DNA of 8,942 nucleotides, taken from the NCBI GenBank assembly GCA_011053245.1, contig DRGS01000190.1, positions 1 through 8,942 on the forward strand, read 5' to 3'. The translations under genes and the position numbers were made by a program. Shown one piece after another: positions 1 to 6,889 of this stretch. The notes beneath the pieces were generated by a model that was not told the origin of the DNA, did not search any database, and worked only from the letters and a program-made list of their open reading frames with translations. Each line of letters starts with the position of its first letter. The first letter of the stretch is position 1. This DNA is from Phycisphaerales bacterium. GTDB lineage: Bacteria; Planctomycetota; Phycisphaerae; Sedimentisphaerales; Anaerohalosphaeraceae.

Positions 1-46
1 ACAACACTTTTAAGCTGCTCAGCACTTAGCTCGTTATCCAGTTCGA
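1..46. repeat. Inverted copy of 245-290 at the contig end (probable chimeric artefact)
   Basis: Bases 1-46 are the exact reverse complement of 245-290, which lie inside the ppdK gene. Position 47 is the first mismatch, and 48-50 still pair. The copy stops exactly where recognisable PPDK protein sequence begins (SMPGMMD). Forward translation of 1-45 gives a Ser/Leu-rich peptide unlike the conserved PPDK sequence expected before this motif. A short shared TCGA at the junction fits a microhomology template switch. The simplest reading is a fold-back chimera from amplification or assembly. A genuine inverted duplication cannot be excluded from the sequence alone. Confidence 0.85.
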
Positions 47-2448
47 TGCCGGGTATGATGGATACGGTCCTGAACCTTGGATTGAACGATGAGGTTATCG
101 CCGGTATCATAGAAAAGACCGGGAATCCGAGATTCGCTTATGACATTTATCGCAGGTTTATCGATATGTTCGGCGATGTTGTGATGGGTTGTGAACACGC
201 ACATTTCGAGCATGTACTCCACTCTGCCAAGAAAAAAGCCGGCGTCGAACTGGATAACGAGCTAAGTGCTGAGCAGCTTAAAAGTGTTGTCGATAAGTAC
301 AAAGCCGTTTACAAAAAGCACGTTGGCAGGTTGTTCCCGCAGGATGGCAGGGACCAGTTGAAGCTGGCTATTAATGCTGTCTTCGATTCATGGAACATCG
401 ACCGTGCTATCAAGTATCGTCAGCTTAACAATATCACGGGTCTGCTTGGTACGGCAGTGAATGTTCAGGCGATGGTCTTCGGTAATATGGGCGACGATTG
501 CGGGACGGGCGTATGCTTTACGCGTAACCCGAGTACGGGCAAGAAGGAATTCTACGGTGAGTTCCTGATGAATGCTCAGGGCGAAGATGTTGTTGCCGGT
601 ATTAGAACCCCTCTGCCACTTAAGAAACTCAACAAGGTTATGCCCAAGGCTTATAAGGAGCTTACCGCTCTTATGACACGGCTTGAGAAGCATTACAAAG
701 ATATGCAGGACATGGAGTTTACGATCCAGGAATCGAAGCTTTATATCCTTCAGACTCGTGGCGGCAAGCGTACCGCGGCGGCAGCGGTTAAGTGTGCCGT
801 CGATATGGTCAAGGAAAAACTCATCACTCAAAAGACCGCGGTTACAAGGGTTGAGCCGGAGCAGCTTGACAGACTGCTGCATCCGTCTTTCGATCCCAAG
901 GCTAAGAGGAATGTTATCACATCGGGACTTCCGGCATCACCTGGCGCTGCTGTCGGTCATGTGGTATTTACCGCTGATACGGCTGAGGCGTGGCGTGATA
1001 AGGGCAAGAAAGTTATTCTTGTTCGTATTGAGACGAGTCCGGAAGATATCGGCGGGATGGACGCTGCGGTGGGTATTTTGACCGCTCGCGGCGGTATGAC
1101 GAGTCACGCAGCGGTAGTTGCCCGCGGTATGGGTAAGTGCTGTGTTGCAGGCGTTAGCGATCTTGAGGTCCATTACAAGGCCAAACGCTTCAACGTCGGC
1201 AAGGTCGCGGTTAAGGAAGGCGATTTCATCAGTCTCGACGGTACATCGGGCGAGGTAATGGTCGGTAAGGTCGCAACGGTCGAGCCTGTACTCAGCGGCG
1301 AATTCGGCAAGTTCCTTGCAATGTGCGATAAGGTTCGCAAGCTTGGCGTAAGAACCAATGCCGATACACCGCAGGACGCGAAACGCGCTCGCGAGTTCGG
1401 TGCCGAGGGTATCGGGCTTTGCAGGACCGAGCATATGTTCTTCGAAGGTGAGCGTATCTGGCCGGTGCGGTCGATGATACTCGCAGCCGAGGATTATGAT
1501 CTTATGCTCAACCAACTCGAAGATGCCGAAACCGAAAAGGAAAAACGTAGTATCCGCAAAGAGTTCGCAACCGCTAAGAAGCAGTTTGAAGGGGCATTGA
1601 AAAAACTGCTGCCTTATCAGCGGAAAGACTTTGAGGGGATATTTAAAGCAATGGCAGGATTGCCTGTAACGGTTCGTCTGCTGGACCCGCCGCTGCATGA
1701 GTTCCTGCCGCAGGATAAGAAGAGTCAGGCAGAGATGGCAAAGCGTCTGAATATCACTCCGGCTGAGGTGAAAGCAGAAGTTGGAAAGCTGCACGAGTTC
1801 AATCCGATGCTGGGTCATCGTGGTTGCCGGCTGGCAGTGACGTATCCGGCTATCTATAAGATGCAGGCAAGGGCGATCATCGAAGCGGCTATCAATGTTC
1901 GAAAGAGCGGCAAGGTTGTGCTGCCCGAGATAATGATCCCACTCGTCGGTTCCGTCAGGGAACTTACGCTTGTCAAAGCCGATGTTATCGATGAGATCAA
2001 GGCTGTCTTCAAAGAGAGAAAGACGAAGATCAAGTATCTGATCGGTACGATGATCGAGGTTCCAAGGGCCGCGCTTACCGCCGATGAAATAGCGGGCGAA
2101 GCGGATTTCTTCAGTTTCGGCACGAACGACCTGACGCAGATGGCGATGGGCTTTTCGCGTGACGATGCGGGCAAGTTTCTTGGCGAATATGTCAAGAGCG
2201 GCATTTACGAGGTTGACCCGTTCCAGGCGTTGGATCAAGTTGGCGTTGGCAAGTTGGTCGAGATGGGTATCGATCTTGGCAGAAGCGTCAAAAAGAACCT
2301 GAAAATCGGTATCTGTGGCGAACATGGCGGCGAGCCGACGAGTATCGACTTCTGTCATCGTGCGGGTATGAACTATGTGTCCTGCTCACCGTTCAGGGTT
2401 CCGATCGCAAGGCTTGCGTCGGCCCAGGCGGCACTGAGAAACAAATAA
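46..2448 (+). CDS. ppdK: Pyruvate, phosphate dikinase, 5'-truncated
   Basis: This cytoplasmic enzyme interconverts pyruvate + ATP + Pi and PEP + AMP + PPi. The 800 visible residues hold three parts. The rest of the N-terminal ATP-grasp domain spans about 1-250 (CFTRNPSTG; QTRGGKRTA). The central swivelling phosphohistidine domain has GGMTSHAAVVARGMG, with His354 matching the catalytic His455 of the Clostridium symbiosum enzyme. The C-terminal PEP/pyruvate TIM barrel has GLCRTEHMFFE (Arg460), VRLLDPPLHEFLP, IEVPRAAL (Glu671), FGTNDLTQM (Asn694, Asp695) and GICGEHGG (Cys757, matching Cys831). ATG46 is not the real start: SMPGMMDT lies roughly 90-100 residues into the family, so the true N terminus is missing and the sequence before 47 is chimeric. 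The C terminus is complete (TAA 2446-2448) and a hairpin terminator follows. All visible catalytic residues are intact. In many anaerobes the enzyme works in glycolysis or gluconeogenesis; its direction here is unknown. Confidence 0.97.
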   Translation: MPGMMDTVLNLGLNDEVIAGIIEKTGNPRFAYDIYRRFIDMFGDVVMGCEHAHFEHVLHSAKKKAGVELDNELSAEQLKSVVDKYKAVYKKHVGRLFPQDGRDQLKLAINAVFDSWNIDRAIKYRQLNNITGLLGTAVNVQAMVFGNMGDDCGTGVCFTRNPSTGKKEFYGEFLMNAQGEDVVAGIRTPLPLKKLNKVMPKAYKELTALMTRLEKHYKDMQDMEFTIQESKLYILQTRGGKRTAAAAVKCAVDMVKEKLITQKTAVTRVEPEQLDRLLHPSFDPKAKRNVITSGLPASPGAAVGHVVFTADTAEAWRDKGKKVILVRIETSPEDIGGMDAAVGILTARGGMTSHAAVVARGMGKCCVAGVSDLEVHYKAKRFNVGKVAVKEGDFISLDGTSGEVMVGKVATVEPVLSGEFGKFLAMCDKVRKLGVRTNADTPQDAKRAREFGAEGIGLCRTEHMFFEGERIWPVRSMILAAEDYDLMLNQLEDAETEKEKRSIRKEFATAKKQFEGALKKLLPYQRKDFEGIFKAMAGLPVTVRLLDPPLHEFLPQDKKSQAEMAKRLNITPAEVKAEVGKLHEFNPMLGHRGCRLAVTYPAIYKMQARAIIEAAINVRKSGKVVLPEIMIPLVGSVRELTLVKADVIDEIKAVFKERKTKIKYLIGTMIEVPRAALTADEIAGEADFFSFGTNDLTQMAMGFSRDDAGKFLGEYVKSGIYEVDPFQALDQVGVGKLVEMGIDLGRSVKKNLKIGICGEHGGEPTSIDFCHRAGMNYVSCSPFRVPIARLASAQAALRNK

Positions 2449-2488
2449 CGGACGACGATCTGTTCGTTAATATAGCAGTAAATCTATT

Positions 2489-2522
2489 TAAGGCTCGCAA
2501 CATTGGTTGCGGGCCTTATTTT
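2489..2522 (+). terminator. Rho-independent terminator after ppdK
   Basis: A 13-bp stem (2489-2501 with 2506-2518, one G-T wobble) closes a 4-nt loop, ATTG, and is followed by TTTT at 2519-2522. It lies 40 nt after the ppdK stop. Its U-tract overlaps the stop codon of the convergent oxidase gene (2521-2523 on the minus strand). On the minus strand the same hairpin would begin about two bases after that stop, but the following AAATAG has no U-run, so termination in that direction should be weaker. Confidence 0.85.
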
Positions 2523-5049
2523 AGAATGAATTTCCCTGCAACCAATACGAAGCAAGAACCCCTAAGTCTAAGAGATCCACAATACCATCGCGATTTATAT
2601 CTCCGGGAAGCATAACCTGGAACTGCCGCATCATCTCATGGTCCTCATGTTCCAGAATATGACAATGGTATGCAAACCGCCCTGAATAACCTTCAAAACG
2701 GGCAATAACCCGGACGATCTGATTCGGGTAGACCGGCACGGTGTCTTTCCACCCGGATTCGCTGGGGTCCGGGGCTACGGGACTGCCTATAGTAACCACC
2801 TGGCCATTTACTACATCAAAATACTGGGTGTCCAGAACCTGGAACATCACCAGGTGCATATGCATAGGATGGACCATTCCAGAGCGGTTAATAAAGCTCC
2901 ATATCTCTGTACTATCAATCATGGGGAACTCGGTGATCTCAGACCATTCTTTACCATTGATAAGCCATATTGTGCCGGTGCATGGGTGGGAACTCTTTCG
3001 AAGCTCAAATTCCCGGACCTCTACGGCATCTGCTTCTAACAACCGCTCGATGGGTCTAAGGGTCGCCGGCAGCGCTGCGGTATGGCCTGCCTGATCTTGA
3101 ACAATAAATTTCATGACATCTGCAATTACACCTACACCGGGATCGCCAGGAAATGGAGCAGGAGCACTATTAGAGAGTAAAATTTCCTGCCCGACAGAAT
3201 AAGCTGCGAAATCCATTACCAGATCAGCGCGTTCACCTGGAGTCAAGGTAATCTCTGTTATATCGACAGGCGCTTCCAGAAGACCGCCATCAGTTCCAAT
3301 CCATTGAAATGTATCCCCCGTTGACAGCGACAATGTATAGCAGCGAGAGTTTGAACCGTTGAGTAATCTAAACCGGTACTTGCCCTGTTTGACTTGCAGA
3401 TAGGGCCAAACCTTGCCGTTAACCAGGAGAGTATCACCAAAGAAATGATCCTGCCACTGTTCTGGATAAACAAATGAACCGTCTGTTCTAAAGGTTCGAT
3501 CCTGAATTACCAGGGGAACCTCGTTTACACCTGAGGGAAGGTTCAAGTCGATCTCAACCTGATCACGCAGCATATAATAACCGGCCAGTCCCATCATTAC
3601 ATTAAGTCTCGTAATACCCATGGCGTGGTCATGATACCATAGAGTTGCCGGCAGTTGGTTGTTGGGGTAGGTATAGGTTGCAGATTCTCCCGGCAGGAAT
3701 GTGTCCTCCGGGTATCCATCCGCTTCTTGCGGGACATGGCCTCCGTGCAGATGCACAACAGTTTGTGGTGTATCACCGAAATGATCCGGTCCATGCAGGC
3801 ATGTATCGACTGGCAAATAATGATCTACACGAGGCGATCCACCGGAATCACGAAGGTCGTTTATCCATTCTACGGTGACCGGTAAGTCTCTCGTTGCCTC
3901 GATAGTCGGCCCCGGATAACTTCCGGCATATCCCCACACAGTCGTTGGCAGTAGATCGGTGTGCAGCTGCTGCTCAAATTGAGTCATGTCTATCTGGTAA
4001 GTAGCTTCGCCGCCAACGACACCGGTAACCGGCTGTGCCGGGCCCGGGATCGGCAATGCATCTAAAAATCGAGCCAAGATCACAGGGCACAGATCAGCCA
4101 GACACGTTGAACCGTCGCCTCGATAAGTTCCGCCAGACGCCAAACAGTCGGCCTCGGCGCCTTCTGAACATGTACCATCATCCAAACAGCATGCCCCGAT
4201 CAATAGAACACAAGGGTTGGGACTACAGTTAGTGCCATCGCCCTGATAGGTGCCGCCTTGGCTGATACATTCACTTTCGGTTAGTACTAAACATGAACCA
4301 TCCTCAAAACAACTAGCCCCCGTACTTGGTACCGGTATATAATCAATTGTAAGCTTAGGCCGAAGGCTTACATCGGTGCTGGTTCTGCTGTTAAATCGTT
4401 TGGTGGTTGTATTTTGAGCCTCATTTCCGACGAGAAACCAACCAAAATTGCTGCTCGAGTCATCAACCCACATTTGTACATCAGCGATCAACCCCGAAGA
4501 TGACCAACTGTAGTCGCCGTTAATACCACTTATGGAGATGGCATCACTGGGCGTTGAGACAAAATCACCACCTGGTGGCGTCCAGAACTGGGTATTATAA
4601 AAAGTATGCAGCCAGGTAGCATCACCAGTTGCTGCATTACCGCCACCGCCTTCTTCACCGCTGGCTTGGGATGTACTCTCACCCCAGTCAGATAATGCCG
4701 TGTGTAACCCGACGTCATATGTTTTATTACCCTTGGAACGTGACATATATAGATATAAAGTCACATTATTTATGATCGAACCAGGTGGAATATTGGAGGC
4801 GATATCAAAAGCGATCAATCCGCGACGGATGGACTCGCCGGGATCCTGATCGCTTCGGCCAGCGAAGAAATAATCACCGGCACCGTTGCTTAGATTGCCG
4901 GTTGAAGACTCATAGAGCGTATTGTCTTTACTGGACTGGAGTTCAATAACATCACCTTGGGCCTGTACGGTGAACATGGCGAAGACTAACATTAAAAATA
5001 GGCCTGATTTGTACTGTAAATGGTGGTTTTGTTTTGATGATGAAAACAT
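2521..5049 (-). CDS. Secreted DNRLRE / Cys-repeat / CotA-type multicopper oxidase with dockerin-like tail
   Basis: An 842-residue exported protein, far longer than ordinary CotA laccases (about 510). In order: a Sec-type signal (hydrophobic 17-28, probable cleavage after Ala30, no twin-Arg); a DNRLRE-like beta domain (about 33-238); two 37-residue Cys-rich repeats (244-280 and 285-321); a multicopper oxidase of the CotA/bilirubin oxidase family (about 325-812); and a single dockerin-like Ca-binding segment (816-828). All four copper motifs are intact: HLHG (His433, His435), WYHDH (His473, His475), HPMHMH (His727, 730, 732) and HCHILEHEDHEM (His795, Cys796, His797, His801, axial Met806). YPGPTIEA, DGYPE, LVNGKVWPYL and YHDHAM.ITRLNV resemble CotA closely. 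It should therefore oxidise phenolic, bilirubin-like or metal substrates with O2 outside the cytoplasm; the substrate cannot be read from the sequence. ATG5049 is supported by AGGAGG five bases upstream and by the signal peptide. It is the only long minus-strand gene and probably a single transcription unit. Confidence 0.93.
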   Translation of the reverse strand: MFSSSKQNHHLQYKSGLFLMLVFAMFTVQAQGDVIELQSSKDNTLYESSTGNLSNGAGDYFFAGRSDQDPGESIRRGLIAFDIASNIPPGSIINNVTLYLYMSRSKGNKTYDVGLHTALSDWGESTSQASGEEGGGGNAATGDATWLHTFYNTQFWTPPGGDFVSTPSDAISISGINGDYSWSSSGLIADVQMWVDDSSSNFGWFLVGNEAQNTTTKRFNSRTSTDVSLRPKLTIDYIPVPSTGASCFEDGSCLVLTESECISQGGTYQGDGTNCSPNPCVLLIGACCLDDGTCSEGAEADCLASGGTYRGDGSTCLADLCPVILARFLDALPIPGPAQPVTGVVGGEATYQIDMTQFEQQLHTDLLPTTVWGYAGSYPGPTIEATRDLPVTVEWINDLRDSGGSPRVDHYLPVDTCLHGPDHFGDTPQTVVHLHGGHVPQEADGYPEDTFLPGESATYTYPNNQLPATLWYHDHAMGITRLNVMMGLAGYYMLRDQVEIDLNLPSGVNEVPLVIQDRTFRTDGSFVYPEQWQDHFFGDTLLVNGKVWPYLQVKQGKYRFRLLNGSNSRCYTLSLSTGDTFQWIGTDGGLLEAPVDITEITLTPGERADLVMDFAAYSVGQEILLSNSAPAPFPGDPGVGVIADVMKFIVQDQAGHTAALPATLRPIERLLEADAVEVREFELRKSSHPCTGTIWLINGKEWSEITEFPMIDSTEIWSFINRSGMVHPMHMHLVMFQVLDTQYFDVVNGQVVTIGSPVAPDPSESGWKDTVPVYPNQIVRVIARFEGYSGRFAYHCHILEHEDHEMMRQFQVMLPGDINRDGIVDLLDLGVLASYWLQGNSF
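4087..4320 (-). repeat. Two tandem 37-residue Cys-rich repeats inside the oxidase
   Basis: Residues 244-280 and 285-321 share the pattern GA.C..DG.C.......C...GGTY.GDG..C....C with a 41-residue period. Cys247/253/261/275/280 align with Cys288/294/302/316/321. The second copy has an extra Cys287 where the first has Ser246. The repeats form a linker between the DNRLRE domain and the copper oxidase. Disulphide bonding is likely because the protein is exported. Similar motifs recur in planctomycete surface proteins (recalled family knowledge); the function is unknown. Confidence 0.85.
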
Positions 5050-5054
5050 CTTAT

Positions 5055-5060
5055 CCTCCT
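5055..5060 (-). promoter_or_regulatory. Strong Shine-Dalgarno of the multicopper oxidase
   Basis: AGGAGG on the minus strand, five bases before ATG5049. It fixes the oxidase start and stands out because the phosphatase and acylphosphatase genes in this window have no comparable site. Confidence 0.85.
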
Positions 5061-5115
5061 AAGTTAGTCCTACTTAAAGACATTAAATACACTTAATAGA
5101 TTAAGAACAACATTA

Positions 5116-5144
5116 ATTATATAAATATTCCTTAAATCTGTCAA
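5116..5144 (-). promoter_or_regulatory. Perfect-consensus sigma70-type promoter for the multicopper oxidase
   Basis: On the minus strand TTGACA (5139-5144) is followed after exactly 17 bases by TATAAT (5116-5121). Transcription would start near 5109 and leave a 5' leader of about 60 nt before ATG5049. Both hexamers and the spacing match the consensus exactly. No overlapping operator palindrome was recognised, so the gene may be expressed strongly under vegetative sigma factor control. Confidence 0.8.
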
Positions 5145-5244
5145 GGACTTTTTCTCTCATGTATCATTTTTATTTCTAAACAGCCGTTCCAAGGACATTG
5201 AACCCGGTTGCAGGCCTTAATTTTGTGCTATTTCAGGAAGATTA

Positions 5245-5272
5245 TTGACATCAGGGCGTGATTGAGTAGAAT
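5245..5272 (+). promoter_or_regulatory. Probable promoter of tRNA-His
   Basis: TTGACA (5245-5250) is followed after 16 bases by TAGAAT (5267-5272, five of six consensus positions). The predicted start is near 5279, leaving about 20 nt of leader to be removed by RNase P before the tRNA 5' end. A small palindrome, TGCCG-TTC-CGGCA (5274-5286), spans the start region. Confidence 0.65.
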
Positions 5273-5297
5273 ATGCCGTTCCGGCAGTAAGTGTGAT

Positions 5298-5372
5298 GGT
5301 GGAAGTAGCTCAGTTGGTTAGAGCACTAGATTGTGGATCTAGGGGTCGGGGGTTCGATTCCCCTCTTCCACC
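5298..5372 (+). tRNA. tRNA-His (anticodon GTG)
   Basis: A full cloverleaf can be drawn. The acceptor stem is 5299-5305 with 5365-5371, extended by G5298 pairing with C5372, the G-1:C73 hallmark of histidine tRNA. The D stem is GCTC 5308-5311 with GAGC 5321-5324. The anticodon stem CTAGA/TCTAG encloses loop TTGTGGA with anticodon GTG at 5333-5335. The T arm has loop TTCGATT at 5353-5359. CCA is not encoded; C5373 is followed by seven T. Any reading frame that runs through it (for example from ATG5293) is spurious. Confidence 0.97.
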
Positions 5373-5380
5373 CTTTTTTT
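5360..5380 (+). terminator. Possible tRNA 3' terminator (T7 run)
   Basis: Seven consecutive T (5374-5380) come directly after the base-paired tRNA 3' half. The acceptor and T stems could act as the hairpin of a simple terminator. No separate hairpin exists in the 31-nt gap before the next gene. Termination may be partial, since the reductase gene needs read-through unless it has a promoter inside the tRNA. Confidence 0.35.
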
Positions 5381-5403
5381 CAAGCCATAAGGGAGTTTCG
5401 GCA

Positions 5404-6543
5404 ATGCAATACGCACAATACGGTCAAACCAATGCCAAGGTCAGTGCTGTCGGGTTCGGGGGGATGCAGTTTGATGTCAGCCTTTCAAACGAAGAGAACG
5501 CCAAGCTCCTGCACTATGCCTTCGAGAAGGGTATCAATTATTTCGATACGGCTCCGATGTACAGCGAAGATAAAAGCGAGGATATTTTCGGTATTGCACT
5601 GAAGCAGATGGCCGATAAACGCGACGAGTTCTATGTATCGACTAAGGCTATGCCTACGGAATTCGATACGGCTGACAAGGCTCGCGGGGCGGTGGAAAAA
5701 TCACTTAAGCGTCTGAAGATCGACAAGCTTGATTTTTATCATGTGTGGTGCATTCGCCGGATGGATCAATATGAATTAGCGATGAAGCCGGGCGGCCAGT
5801 ATGAGGGCTTGCTCAAGTGCAAGGAAGAAGGGCTGATCGATAACATTGTTGTTTCGACACATCTGCCCGGGCGGGATATTAGCACGATAATCGGTAAGGG
5901 CGAGTTTGAAGGTGTGCTGCTGGGTGTAAATATTCTCAACTTCCTCTACCGCTGGGAAGGCGTAGAGGCCGCTTACAATGCCCATCGCGGGGTCGTAGCG
6001 ATGAATCCGCTATCGGGAGGAGTCATACCGAAGAATGAAAAGTCGCTGAGTTTTTTAGCTGGCGAGGGTGAAAGCCCGACCGAAGCTGCGCTTAGATTCT
6101 GTATCTCCAGCCCGCAGATAACAGTGACATTGGTTGGATTCACTACGAAAGAGCATATCGATATGGCATGCCGCATCGCGGACAACTGCAAGCCGTTTAC
6201 CCTTGCCGATATTGAACGCATTAAGGAAAATATCTCTACGAATATGGACACGGTGTGTACCGGTTGCGGATATTGCATGGGTGATACCTGTCCGGAGAAT
6301 ATACCGGTTGCGAATTATATGCAATTCTACAACGAAAAACTCGTCGCCGCCAAGACCGAAAAAGAGTTGATCGAACAGGTCGATTTTCAGCATAACTGGG
6401 GGCTGCTGGTCGATCGCAAGGCTTCGGCGGGCGATTGTGTCCAGTGCGGAAAGTGTCAGGAGGCGTGTACGCAGCATTTGAATATCGTTGAAAGACTGGA
6501 AGAGGTCGCCGGGTGGGAAGAAAAGCACGCAGCTAAAAAGTGA
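5404..6543 (+). CDS. Aldo/keto reductase with C-terminal two-cluster ferredoxin domain
   Basis: A 379-residue cytoplasmic oxidoreductase of the COG1453 type (predicted aldo/keto reductase plus ferredoxin domain). The N-terminal TIM barrel (about 1-270) begins QYGQTNAKVSAVGFGGMQF. It carries the usual catalytic tetrad: Asp48 (YFDTAP), Tyr53 (MYSED), Lys81 (VSTKA) and His113 (DFYHVW). The C-terminal part has two [4Fe-4S]-type Cys sets: Cys285/288/291/296 followed by Pro, and Cys345/348/351/355 followed by Thr. The natural substrate and electron partner are unknown for this group; NAD(P)H/ferredoxin-linked carbonyl reduction is plausible. ATG5404 is chosen because GGGAG (5391-5395) lies eight bases upstream and an earlier in-frame ATG at 5293 would translate the tRNA. 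Its 3' end overlaps the convergent acylphosphatase gene by 11 bp. It starts 31 bp after the tRNA, too little for a normal independent promoter. Confidence 0.93.
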   Translation: MQYAQYGQTNAKVSAVGFGGMQFDVSLSNEENAKLLHYAFEKGINYFDTAPMYSEDKSEDIFGIALKQMADKRDEFYVSTKAMPTEFDTADKARGAVEKSLKRLKIDKLDFYHVWCIRRMDQYELAMKPGGQYEGLLKCKEEGLIDNIVVSTHLPGRDISTIIGKGEFEGVLLGVNILNFLYRWEGVEAAYNAHRGVVAMNPLSGGVIPKNEKSLSFLAGEGESPTEAALRFCISSPQITVTLVGFTTKEHIDMACRIADNCKPFTLADIERIKENISTNMDTVCTGCGYCMGDTCPENIPVANYMQFYNEKLVAAKTEKELIEQVDFQHNWGLLVDRKASAGDCVQCGKCQEACTQHLNIVERLEEVAGWEEKHAAKK

Positions 6544-6805
6544 TCTGAAAACCTCTGTACTTCGGGTTAATTTCGATTTTTTCGATCTTTGTGTCACGGA
6601 TGCCGGGGAAACTTTTGCCAATATCCCGCAGGCAGTCGCGGACATCGTCAGGGTGGCCCTGTGCTAACATTTCGACGGAGCCGCCGGGCAGGTTGCGAAC
6701 AAATCCAGTCAGTTCATACCTGAGTGCGATCCTTTGGGCGGTGAAGCGAAAGCCGACGCCCTGGACCCTGCCGGAAAATATTATGTGTTTGGCGATATTG
6801 GTCAT
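6533..6805 (-). CDS. acyP: Acylphosphatase
   Basis: A 90-residue enzyme, the usual family size, that hydrolyses acyl phosphates such as acetyl phosphate, carbamoyl phosphate or 1,3-bisphosphoglycerate in the cytoplasm. The signature GRVQGVGFRF contains the phosphate-binding loop and catalytic Arg20. GFVRNLPGGSVEM contains catalytic Asn38. The compact alpha/beta fold ends with YRGFQITF. ATG6805 is preferred over an in-frame TTG at 6841, because the longer form adds a hydrophobic non-family stretch and its start would lie within the predicted -35 box. There is no Shine-Dalgarno, and the -10 box sits only seven bases before the ATG, so the mRNA may be leaderless. Its last 11 bp overlap the end of the convergent reductase gene. 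Confidence 0.95.
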   Translation of the reverse strand: MTNIAKHIIFSGRVQGVGFRFTAQRIALRYELTGFVRNLPGGSVEMLAQGHPDDVRDCLRDIGKSFPGIRDTKIEKIEINPKYRGFQITF

Positions 6806-6812
6806 AACGGTA

Positions 6813-6841
6813 ATGATAGCGGATAAAAACGCGGTAATCAA
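6813..6841 (-). promoter_or_regulatory. Probable promoter of acyP, close to the start codon
   Basis: On the minus strand TTGATT (6836-6841, four of six) is followed after 17 bases by TATCAT (6813-6818, five of six). Only seven bases lie between the -10 box and ATG6805, so the predicted start site falls on or next to the A of the start codon. Confidence 0.55.
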
Positions 6842-6871
6842 AAATAAAATGCAAAATGACGCGTATTCGTT

Positions 6872-6877
6872 TATAAT
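6872..6877 (+). promoter_or_regulatory. Probable -10 box of the GAF-phosphatase operon
   Basis: TATAAT lies 12 bases before ATG6890, predicting a start near 6884 and a leader of only about six bases. No good -35 is seen: ATGCAA at the 17-base spacing matches three of six. No Shine-Dalgarno precedes ATG6890. Confidence 0.45.
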
Positions 6878-6889
6878 GGTAGCGATACT

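Noticed and set aside
937..2358. Long open frame (473 codons) antisense to ppdK
   Set aside because: It lies wholly within a well-conserved PPDK gene and shows no recognisable domain; it is a shadow frame caused by codon bias.
5183..5225. Possible terminator-like sequence (AAGG...CCTTAATTTT) between the oxidase and tRNA promoters
   Set aside because: No continuous stem can be formed; only the outer four bases pair across a long loop.
5293..5403. N-terminal 37-residue extension of the reductase
   Set aside because: It is the translation of the tRNA-His gene; the real start is ATG5404 with its own SD.
6055..6645. 196-codon minus-strand frame antisense to the end of the reductase
   Set aside because: It overlaps the conserved ferredoxin module and the acylphosphatase in a different frame and has no recognisable motif.
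6806..6841. TTG start giving a 102-residue acylphosphatase
   Set aside because: The extra 12 residues are outside the family's usual length, and the frame would start inside the predicted promoter.
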